Notes under the pieces: model-generated | The model's database searches: none | What the model was told of the DNA's origin: nothing | The model's input: only the letters and a program-made list of their open reading frames with translations | NCBI GenBank assembly: GCA_021296165.1 | Contig: JAGWAW010000039.1 | Location: forward strand, 1 to 13,363 | DNA from: Nitrosopumilaceae archaeon | GTDB taxonomy: Archaea; Thermoproteota; Nitrososphaeria; Nitrososphaerales; Nitrosopumilaceae | Direction: 5' to 3' | Length of the DNA: 13,363 nt | Shown: in pieces, positions 1-5,937 of the stretch | Layout of the letters: each line of letters opens with the position of its first letter | Numbering within the stretch: the stretch's first letter is position 1 | Made by a program: the position numbers and the translations under genes

Positions 1-1
1 C

Positions 2-109
2 TACGGCGAGGCGGTGTGGTGGATGCTGCAGACCAGAAGCGCCGACGAGCCCACCACCCAGTTTTATAGGTGCACGGGATGCGGGCACACTTGGCGGGAT
101 TATTCCTGA
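2..109 (+). CDS. tfs: Transcription factor S (archaeal TFIIS/RPB9-like), C-terminal fragment
   Basis: The window opens inside this gene, so only the last 35 residues are present, ending at TGA 107-109. They contain the acidic-loop signature QTRSADEP followed by CTGCGHTW, the second CxxC of the C-terminal zinc ribbon, and end RDYS. In this family the Asp-Glu pair of the loop reaches into the RNA polymerase active site and stimulates cleavage of backtracked RNA. Both the DE pair and the two visible zinc cysteines are present, so this end appears functional. The N-terminal ribbon lies off the window. TFS is a housekeeping archaeal gene, so it marks the boundary of conserved chromosome; everything to its right looks accessory. 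Identity is recognised from the highly conserved C-terminal motif. Confidence 0.9.
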   Translation, partial: YGEAVWWMLQTRSADEPTTQFYRCTGCGHTWRDYS

Positions 110-270
110 GGTGGCCATCATCACATTCGGTTGTACATAGCTTAAAGTTTGCTGCTTATGCTCTGAATAGTTGAGGTGGTTTCAGCCCTCAACCACACGG
201 TCCTTGGAGTGGTCCCCTCTCATGGAAACCAATCTTCGCGGCATTATATTCACACTTATCACCGCCTATA

Positions 271-708
271 TCAGACATGGGAGAATATGCACAGACTACC
301 ACACCGTAGCAAGATCCCCGTAGAATTCACTCGTTTTTCGTTCAGAATTGGGTCTATGCATAATTCCCAATATGAGCGATTACTAACATCCCTCGGGACC
401 AACAGCGCGATATTGCACGATATCGATCCTTGGCCGAACCCGCACAGGTGGGTCATGCCGTCCTGGGTCAGATATGTCCTGCAGTACATGAGGACCATCA
501 GCACCCTGTACCACAGGTACAGTGAGAACGGACACCCCGCGCCGACCTTTCGCTTGCGACCAGGGCGGTCAAGTCTCGCTCTTTCGATCTCCGGATAGAC
601 CTTTTCGATGTCGCGCATCAAAAAATCGGACTGCGAGAGTGACGCGCCGGCGGTCATCCTGAACGCGCGGGGGTTCTTCGACATGATCTTGAAGATTCTC
701 ATGATCAT
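271..708 (-). pseudogene. Degenerate IS5-like transposase, N-terminal half
   Basis: The 145-residue reading frame keeps the N-terminal pattern of DDE transposases with an HTH_Tnp_4-type helix-turn-helix: KVYPEIERARLDRPGRKRKV, then a spaced GAG, then YRVLMVLMYCRTYLTQ and GQGSISCNIALL. Active family members are roughly 250-280 residues and continue with a DDE_Tnp_4 catalytic domain (D-x-T ... YSGKKK ... HDY). None of that is present: after about residue 105 the sequence loses resemblance and stops. No terminal inverted repeats could be paired around it in 110-991. It is therefore read as an old, truncated insertion-sequence remnant beside tfs. A second, better preserved member of the same broad family lies at 9669-11009 but is not a close copy. 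The catalytic Asp residues are missing, so activity is excluded. Confidence 0.65.
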
Positions 709-991
709 CTGTGCCGGGAGAGGCTACTTAGATCTTACGATCGTTTACTGGGAGATCGCCTTGCGGCTAATTATGCACCAAGTCTCCGGCAACAGGGGGA
801 CTCTCAGGGTAATGTCGTCCGGCTATGATATTTCACCAGTTTGGGACAGCGCTTGGTCATGTAGCCAGACAGGGTGGCTATCAGGACCTGCCGTGGTGTG
901 CTTTGGAGCTGCCAGTCGGCGGAATACTGACAGAAACTGTCACGTACTGCCCGATCAATTATCCCCACATTTGGAGTATGAACGTATGTTC
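709..991. other. Gene-poor stretch between transposase remnant and DUF262 gene
   Basis: No convincing gene is seen. A minus-strand open frame ending at 804-806 runs back toward the end of the DUF262 gene (about 60 codons, including AVRDSFCQYSADWQLQ), but it has no recognisable family and no clear start. A perfect 15-base inverted repeat (TGACAG-AAA-CTGTCA) lies at 928-942. Composition changes sharply near 990-1000, where the AT-rich DUF262 gene begins, so a junction of transferred DNA probably lies here. Confidence 0.4.
928..942. repeat. Short perfect inverted repeat
   Basis: TGACAG and CTGTCA form a perfect 6-bp dyad around AAA, about 50 bases beyond the stop codon of the minus-strand DUF262 gene. 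It could be an RNA hairpin, a protein-binding dyad or an insertion-sequence end. No T-run follows it on either strand, so a classic terminator is not supported. Confidence 0.35.
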
Positions 992-2674
992 TTACTTTGT
1001 TTTTAGAGCTTTTATATCTAGTATTTTTACAAGATCTTTTATAAACTTCGTTTGTCTTCTTTTAATCTGATCTTGACCCCATTGGTCTTCACCAGCTATT
1101 TCTTTTGTTATTTTGTAGTTTGATCTACTATATGTTCGCGATTTAATCGAAAAGGATTCATTACCCAAGCGTGAATTTGGGACTTTATTTAGTAGGGTTA
1201 AATTTCCCAAGCGGCTACAATATTCCTGATGTATGTCTTTGGCATATTCCTCAGAACATTGATCATGAATTTTACAAATATACCTTAACCATTTGTAACT
1301 ATCCTTCGGCATGATGTGTTCAACTGTTACCGTATTATGAGATACCGTGTCGCTACGTTTTGCTTCGATGAGTTCTAAAAGAATCAGCGCGGCCGAAGTG
1401 CGAGGCCTGTACACCATAAGTGATGCTTCTAAGTCATTTCCAGACATATATGGGGGTGTCTCGCAAAGATCATCTATGATATCATTTACACTGCAGTCTT
1501 CTTTGTAGCAGCGTCGAGAGATTTTAAATAAACCCCTCTGGTATTCGCTAACGCTTGCATTGCCTATGGTTTTGGCTCCCAAATGATATTTCAAACATAC
1601 TTCTGCAAGTCGATTAAATGACGTGTGATCTCCTTCATACCAATACTTTTTTAATCCAGCCATTAAGAGTGGATATACTGCCACAGCGCCGAGTTTGTTT
1701 ATCCTTTTGATGTGTCTTTCAGAATCATAACTCATTCCAGTATGATCACAAAAGTTACCACTTGGGCTACGTAGCGTTTTGACGATTGCGGACCATTCGT
1801 TCGCTGCATCTACCCATCCCAGTATTTTGTCTGACTTCACTCTATCTTTTAATTCTTTAAAAATATCTTTTACAGACACGTCAAATTCAAAACTAAGAAT
1901 GTGCTGTATGAATATATCCATGCTGTAGTTAGTAGTCTTTCGAACATTTTTGGCTATTTGACTCCATTTCTTATCAACGTTCTCTATTTGTATTTCATCT
2001 ATATCTTCCAGTTGCTCTAATTTAGCAAAGATGTGACTCCTAATTAGATCGTATTGGTTCAGAGGTATGCCACGATTATTTACTAGATTAAACATAGAGT
2101 ATGCATCAGAACTATTCTTAACAGTGACTTGTATTATCTGAAAGTCTTGGAGTAGTTTGTCAACCAACTTTTTTAAAGCATCTAAACCTTTCTTGTCTCC
2201 ATACCTTGTAATTTTTTGACGAAGCATATGATATGCTTTATACATGCTAAGATTGGAATCGTTTTCTAACTCATTAGGAGGCTTCTTGACATTAGGGCTG
2301 TCGTTCACCAATTTTTGAAAATATTCATCATTGAACTTGCTTAGTGTCAGTTTCGGCTTTGTTCCGTTAAGTAGATATTTTTCCAGCTCGTTCATAAGCT
2401 CTTTAGCATCTTTTGTCTTTAGATAATCTTTGGCAGCCAGTAAAAAAAGAAACACCGTAGTCGTTCTCTGTTGACCATCCAGTATCTTATCGTCACCATC
2501 AGTGTAAATTGTTCCAAAAAAGTGCCTATCTTTTTTCAATGCGTTTTGCAGGTCTTGCCAAAAGTCCTCAACTTGCTTGTTGGTCCATGCGTATCCTCTC
2601 TGATACCGTGGCACTTCGTACTTATTGTGATTGAGCATCTCACGGACAGCATGTGTTGCTACTGAGTATGTCAT
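992..2674 (-). CDS. DUF262-DUF1524 (GmrSD/SspE-type) endonuclease, candidate phosphorothioate-dependent restriction factor
   Basis: 560 residues. The N-terminal DUF262 (ParB/Srx-like NTPase) domain shows VPRYQRGYAW at 21-30 and the nucleotide-binding LDGQQR at 65-70, plus the later FNLVNNRGIPLNQYDLI block. The C-terminal DUF1524 HNH-type nuclease domain shows VEHIMP (His453) and the LGNLTLL block around Asn491, followed by a basic tail. In this family the N-domain binds/hydrolyses NTP and senses modified DNA, and the HNH domain nicks or cuts it. GmrSD attacks glucosylated hydroxymethylcytosine DNA, while SspE has the same two domains and is controlled by DNA phosphorothioation. The start ATG overlaps the upstream gene's TGA by 4 bases (2671-2674), so the two are co-transcribed. 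It is much more AT-rich than the dnd genes next to it, suggesting separate acquisition. Key motifs look intact. Domain calls are firm; the link to phosphorothioation is inferred from position. Confidence 0.85.
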   Translation of the reverse strand: MTYSVATHAVREMLNHNKYEVPRYQRGYAWTNKQVEDFWQDLQNALKKDRHFFGTIYTDGDDKILDGQQRTTTVFLFLLAAKDYLKTKDAKELMNELEKYLLNGTKPKLTLSKFNDEYFQKLVNDSPNVKKPPNELENDSNLSMYKAYHMLRQKITRYGDKKGLDALKKLVDKLLQDFQIIQVTVKNSSDAYSMFNLVNNRGIPLNQYDLIRSHIFAKLEQLEDIDEIQIENVDKKWSQIAKNVRKTTNYSMDIFIQHILSFEFDVSVKDIFKELKDRVKSDKILGWVDAANEWSAIVKTLRSPSGNFCDHTGMSYDSERHIKRINKLGAVAVYPLLMAGLKKYWYEGDHTSFNRLAEVCLKYHLGAKTIGNASVSEYQRGLFKISRRCYKEDCSVNDIIDDLCETPPYMSGNDLEASLMVYRPRTSAALILLELIEAKRSDTVSHNTVTVEHIMPKDSYKWLRYICKIHDQCSEEYAKDIHQEYCSRLGNLTLLNKVPNSRLGNESFSIKSRTYSRSNYKITKEIAGEDQWGQDQIKRRQTKFIKDLVKILDIKALKTK

Positions 2675-3060
2675 GGTCGATACTGCATCTCATACTTCAT
2701 GTCCCTGCATCTTAATTCGCTTTTACAAAGATAATACGTAACATAGCACAAATTTATCATATAAAATAATGAAAACATGTATACAGTGAACACCAGCACG
2801 CTAGCCATAGAGTCGTCATGCCAAACACAGATCATGTTAGTTTGCGCCTCGCCAAAACGCTTGATTTGATGCCCTTTAAGAAAGTATATTCTGAGGCGAT
2901 CTTGACACTCTTTGATACGGCTCTTGGTATATAAGGCAGCAATATATTCTATACGAGTGCATATGCTTCCTTGCAACTCCTCATTACCTCGCTGATATGT
3001 TGATATATAAAGATTATATTCATTTAGGTTCATCAGTGCCATTTCTGTTCCTGGACCCAT
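2671..3060 (-). CDS. Small putative membrane protein, unrecognised
   Basis: 129 residues, family not recognised. Residues about 86-111 (from SVLVFTVYMFSLFY to VTYYL) form one clear hydrophobic membrane-spanning segment, preceded by a hydrophilic, partly basic N-terminal region of about 80 residues and followed by a short charged tail with cysteines. The ATG at 3060 is preferred because a TATA-like element lies 28 bases upstream on the minus strand (3084-3092), as expected for a leaderless archaeal mRNA; Met8 or Met10 are alternatives. Its stop overlaps the ATG of the DUF262 nuclease gene (ATGA), implying translational coupling and a shared job. It shares the low GC of the nuclease gene. It could be a membrane anchor or effector partner of the nuclease; that is inference. 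A spurious frame is possible but less likely given the exact overlap. Confidence 0.55.
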   Translation of the reverse strand: MGPGTEMALMNLNEYNLYISTYQRGNEELQGSICTRIEYIAALYTKSRIKECQDRLRIYFLKGHQIKRFGEAQTNMICVWHDDSMASVLVFTVYMFSLFYMINLCYVTYYLCKSELRCRDMKYEMQYRP

Positions 3061-3083
3061 GACATGTTTGCCTATTATGCATG

Positions 3084-3092
3084 GTTATATCT
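3084..3092 (-). promoter_or_regulatory. Putative TATA box for the minus-strand membrane protein/DUF262 unit
   Basis: On the minus strand this reads AGATATAAC, centred about 28 bases from the ATG at 3060. That spacing fits an archaeal TATA box with transcription starting at or next to the start codon. Confidence 0.4.
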
Positions 3093-3132
3093 ATTGCCGC
3101 ATAGATGATGTGATTGATATACTTAAAAATAA

Positions 3133-3146
3133 AAACATGCGTCCAA
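3133..3146 (+). repeat. 14-bp direct repeat, upstream copy
   Basis: AAACATGCGTCCAA occurs here and again at 3266-3279, where it contains the dndB start codon. The upstream copy also contains an ATG, but that frame reads only four codons (M-R-P-K) before TAG. It lies in the divergent promoter region between the two defence units. Confidence 0.75.
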
Positions 3147-3237
3147 AATAGATTAAAAACCAATTGCACGTGCTAGTATGGCGCCCCCATCTGAAGTAAG
3201 TCTGTACTCCCACTAGTCGAGATGCTGTAGCCTAAAC

Positions 3238-3246
3238 AATTAAAAA
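3238..3246 (+). promoter_or_regulatory. Putative TATA box of the dnd operon
   Basis: AATTAAAAA is centred about 28 bases before the dndB ATG at 3270. This is the distance expected for a TATA box driving a leaderless transcript that starts at the ATG. A similar A/T-rich element (ATTAAAAAC, from about 3152) lies farther upstream. Confidence 0.45.
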
Positions 3247-3265
3247 CTCAGTATCAAGATGCCTG

Positions 3266-3279
3266 AAACATGCGTCCAA
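3266..3279 (+). repeat. 14-bp direct repeat, copy covering the dndB start
   Basis: Identical to 3133-3146. It spans the predicted transcription start and first codons (ATG at 3270), so a protein binding this sequence would be placed to block initiation. Confidence 0.75.
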
Positions 3280-4430
3280 CCACTACGCATATGCCTTCCA
3301 TGAATGACTCTTCAACGGGGGGGGGGGTGGCAAGATCCGGCCCTGCCCTCAGGGAGGTGGATCGCGAGACCGGCCTCATCTCCTTTGACGTCATACGGGG
3401 CGTGCAGGGCGGCCGGGAGTTCTACACGGGCATGTGCACGTTCGCCACGCTGTACAACCACTTCAAGTTCAACGAGGACCCGCAGATACCGCCCGCGCTT
3501 AGGGCCCAGCGCAAGCTGCGGCGCTCCCGCATACCGGCCATCGCCGACTACATCCTGAGCAACCCGGACAGCTACGTCTTCTCGGCCATCACGGTCTCGG
3601 TGGGCGGCCAGCTGATGTTCCACCCGGTGCCGGGCTTGGGGGATGCGGCTAACATGGGCATACTCCGCATGCCCATAGACGCGCCCATCCTCATAAACGA
3701 CGGCCAGCATCGGTACGCGGCCATCCGCCAGGCATACGAGCAGCGGCCCCAGCTCCGCGGCGAGCGTATCCCAGTCGTATTCTTTGAGGACGTGGGCCTG
3801 GAGCGGAGCCAGCAGATGTTCGCCGACCTCAACAAGCACGCCGTCAAGCCCACCAAGTCGCTGGGGCTGCTGTACGACCACCGCGATTCCTTCTCCAGGT
3901 TCATAGTAAACCTAGTCAACGACGTGGAGATATTCGTGGGCAGGACCGAGATGGAGGGGACCAACATCAGCCACCGCTCCAGAAAGTTCTTCACGCTGAA
4001 CGGCGTCTCCGAGGCCACCAAATTCCTGCTGAAGGCCAACGCCAAGTCCATAGCTGCCGAGAAGCAGCGGGCCGCCGCCGACTTTTGGCGCGAGGTATCA
4101 CTGAGCATACCAGAGTGGAACCTCCTATTACAGGGCAAGGTGACCCCGCACGAGCTGCGAAAGGGGTACGTCCACGCTCACACCAACGTACTGGCCGCCA
4201 TAGGGATGGCCGGCCACATACTACTCACACACTATCCGGACAGCTGGCCCAGAATGGTGCGGCGCATACATAAGGTGGACTGGTCCAGAAGCTCGCCACA
4301 ATGGAATGGCAAGCTGGTGATAAACGGCCGCATGCTGAAGAACAAGACGGGCATCAAGGCGGCGGCCGGCATCATACTCAAGTCATGCGGCGTCAAGGAG
4401 TCGCTGGACTCGTTCGGGGTGAGGTGGTAG
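3270..4430 (+). CDS. dndB: DndB, DGQHR-domain regulator of DNA phosphorothioation
   Basis: 386 residues, near the usual length for DndB. The family signature DGQHR is at 144-148 (INDGQHRYAAI), followed by the characteristic FADLNKHAVKPTKSL and SHRSRKFFTLNGVSEATKFLL segments. DndB is not needed for sulfur insertion. In bacteria it acts as a DNA-binding regulator of the dnd genes and affects modification levels, and it shares the ParB/Srx-like DGQ-R core with DUF262. The ATG at 3270 is chosen because a TATA-like element lies 28 bases upstream; in-frame ATGs at 3291 and 3300 would remove at most 10 residues of an unconserved leader. An 11-G run (3317-3327) sits at codons 16-20, before the conserved domain. 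The stop is 1 base before the dndC start, so this is the first gene of the operon. Identity is based on motif plus operon. Confidence 0.85.
   Translation: MRPTTTHMPSMNDSSTGGGVARSGPALREVDRETGLISFDVIRGVQGGREFYTGMCTFATLYNHFKFNEDPQIPPALRAQRKLRRSRIPAIADYILSNPDSYVFSAITVSVGGQLMFHPVPGLGDAANMGILRMPIDAPILINDGQHRYAAIRQAYEQRPQLRGERIPVVFFEDVGLERSQQMFADLNKHAVKPTKSLGLLYDHRDSFSRFIVNLVNDVEIFVGRTEMEGTNISHRSRKFFTLNGVSEATKFLLKANAKSIAAEKQRAAADFWREVSLSIPEWNLLLQGKVTPHELRKGYVHAHTNVLAAIGMAGHILLTHYPDSWPRMVRRIHKVDWSRSSPQWNGKLVINGRMLKNKTGIKAAAGIILKSCGVKESLDSFGVRW
3317..3327 (+). repeat. 11-G homopolymer within the dndB N-terminus
   Basis: Eleven consecutive G residues encode part of T-G-G-G-V near residue 16-20 of DndB. 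The length given keeps dndB in frame from ATG 3270, 3291 or 3300. A one-G gain would instead join the frame opened by ATG 3304 to the DndB body. Such tracts are prone to replication slippage, and also to sequencing error. Confidence 0.9.
4421..4427 (+). promoter_or_regulatory. Shine-Dalgarno site of dndC
   Basis: GAGGTGG overlaps the last codons of dndB and lies 4 bases before the dndC ATG at 4432, supporting that start and re-initiation after dndB. Confidence 0.6.
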
Positions 4431-4431
4431 T

Positions 4432-5937
4432 ATGGCCGAGTCCGTCTTCGACCATAGGACCATACGGGACATACACGACGAGATCCGGCAGGTCTACCTG
4501 GCCGACGACCGCCCCTGGATCCTGGGGTACAGCGGCGGCAAGGACTCCACATGTATGGTGCAGCTGATATGGGATGCCCTGGCGTCGCTGCCCGCATCAA
4601 AATTGCGCAAGAGCATATACGTGATATCCTCGGACACGCTGGTCGAGTCGCCCAAGATCGTGCAGCAGATAACCGACACGCTGGACATGATGGAGCGGGC
4701 CGCCAGGAAGGCGTCGCTGCCCATATCCACCAACCTGGTCAGGCCCAAGATAGAGGACAGCTTCTGGGTCTGCCTGCTGGGCAAGGGGTTTCCGGCGCCC
4801 AGCAACCTCTTCCGCTGGTGCACCGATCGGCTCAAGATACGCAACGCCGACCGCTTCATAAAGGAGAAGGTCTCCGAGTACGGCGAGGCAATAGTGGTGC
4901 TGGGCACCCGCAGGGACGAGAGCGGCTCCCGCCAGCAGCTGATGAGCCTGTACGAGATCAAGGGCAGCCTGCTCTCGCGCCACTCCAAGTTCCCCTCAAC
5001 ATACGTGTACACGCCTGTACGCGACTTTACGGCCAAGGACGTGTGGAACTACCTGCTCCAGAACAGGAACCCGTGGGGCTCCAACAACCGAGACCTGCTG
5101 GCATTATACCAGAACGCCAAGGCCGCCGAGTGCCCCCTGGTGGTGGACACCAACACACCCTCCTGCGGCAACAGCCGGTTCGGGTGCTGGACATGTACGG
5201 TGGTGGACAAGGACACCTCGCTCAGGAACACCATACGGAACGGCGAGGAGTGGATGCAGCCATTATTGGAGCTGCGCCAGGAGCTCAAGGACACGCAGGA
5301 CCCGGTAATGCGCAAAAAAGTTCGCAGCCTCCGCCGCCGCACCGGCCAGATGAAGCTGGTGGACGAGATGCGCCGCAAATCATTCCAAGAGAGGATCGAG
5401 AAGGCCCGCGGCGAGCGCGAGGGCAAGCCGGCCAAGCCGGACCCCTATGAGGTGCTGGCCCCCGGCCCGTACACCATGGAGTTTCGCGTGCAATTCTTGG
5501 AGAAGCTGCTGCTGGCCGAGCAGAAGGTGCGGCGGGAGGGTCCCGATCCTACGATGTCGTTGATACGCGAGGAGGAGATCCGCGAGATACAGCGGATATG
5601 GCGGATGGAGTGGGGAGACTGGAGGAACACCGCCTATATGGTGTATGAGAAGATAGCCGGAAGGCGCCTGTACGCGGCCGACGACACCGACGGCTTCGGC
5701 GGCATGGAGCAGGACATACTGGAGAAGACATGCGCCGAGACGGGGGTTCCGGCCCGGCTGGTGGCCGAGCTGCTCAACGCCGAGGCGCGGCACAGGGGGA
5801 TGACTAAGCACTCGCGCATATTCCGGGAGATAAACCGCATCCTGGGCGAGGAGTGGCGCGACAACATGGATGACATAATAGAGGATCTGGAGCAGAAGCG
5901 CCTGAACACCAAGAGGTACGGCGGGGCGTCACGATGA
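4432..5937 (+). CDS. dndC: DndC, Fe-S PP-loop sulfurtransferase (PAPS reductase-like) of the phosphorothioation machinery
   Basis: 501 residues, normal for DndC. The PP-loop YSGGKDST (SGGKDS at 34-39) binds and hydrolyses ATP to activate the DNA phosphate. Cysteines at 130 (FRWCTDR) and at 234, 245, 252 and 255 (CP...CGNSRFGCWTC) match the arrangement of the DndC/SspD family, in which conserved cysteines hold a 4Fe-4S cluster and carry sulfur from DndA. GTRRDESGSR (158-167) is another family block. The C-terminal third is helical, charged and less conserved. The gene starts 1 base after dndB with a strong Shine-Dalgarno site, and its TGA overlaps the dndD ATG (5934-5937). All catalytic features are intact. 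PAPS reductase itself is unlikely given the extra cysteine cluster, size and neighbours. Confidence 0.95.
   Translation: MAESVFDHRTIRDIHDEIRQVYLADDRPWILGYSGGKDSTCMVQLIWDALASLPASKLRKSIYVISSDTLVESPKIVQQITDTLDMMERAARKASLPISTNLVRPKIEDSFWVCLLGKGFPAPSNLFRWCTDRLKIRNADRFIKEKVSEYGEAIVVLGTRRDESGSRQQLMSLYEIKGSLLSRHSKFPSTYVYTPVRDFTAKDVWNYLLQNRNPWGSNNRDLLALYQNAKAAECPLVVDTNTPSCGNSRFGCWTCTVVDKDTSLRNTIRNGEEWMQPLLELRQELKDTQDPVMRKKVRSLRRRTGQMKLVDEMRRKSFQERIEKARGEREGKPAKPDPYEVLAPGPYTMEFRVQFLEKLLLAEQKVRREGPDPTMSLIREEEIREIQRIWRMEWGDWRNTAYMVYEKIAGRRLYAADDTDGFGGMEQDILEKTCAETGVPARLVAELLNAEARHRGMTKHSRIFREINRILGEEWRDNMDDIIEDLEQKRLNTKRYGGASR

Noticed and set aside
171..196. Hairpin-like sequence (TTGAGG/CCTCAA and GTGGTT/AACCAC)
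   Set aside because: Two mutually exclusive short stems without a T-run; not enough to call a terminator of tfs or an IS end.
608..1006. Plus-strand 132-codon frame
   Set aside because: Overlaps the transposase remnant on the other strand and the start of the AT-rich block; no motif, and composition changes inside it.
804..1013. Minus-strand open frame of about 60 codons ending at 804-806
   Set aside because: It looks somewhat protein-like but has no recognised family or clear start, and overlaps the end of the DUF262 gene in another frame.
3304..3558. Plus-strand frame inside dndB starting at ATG 3304
   Set aside because: It is the out-of-frame shadow of dndB, with arginine/serine-rich low-complexity translation. 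It matters only as the frame that a 12-G tract would join.
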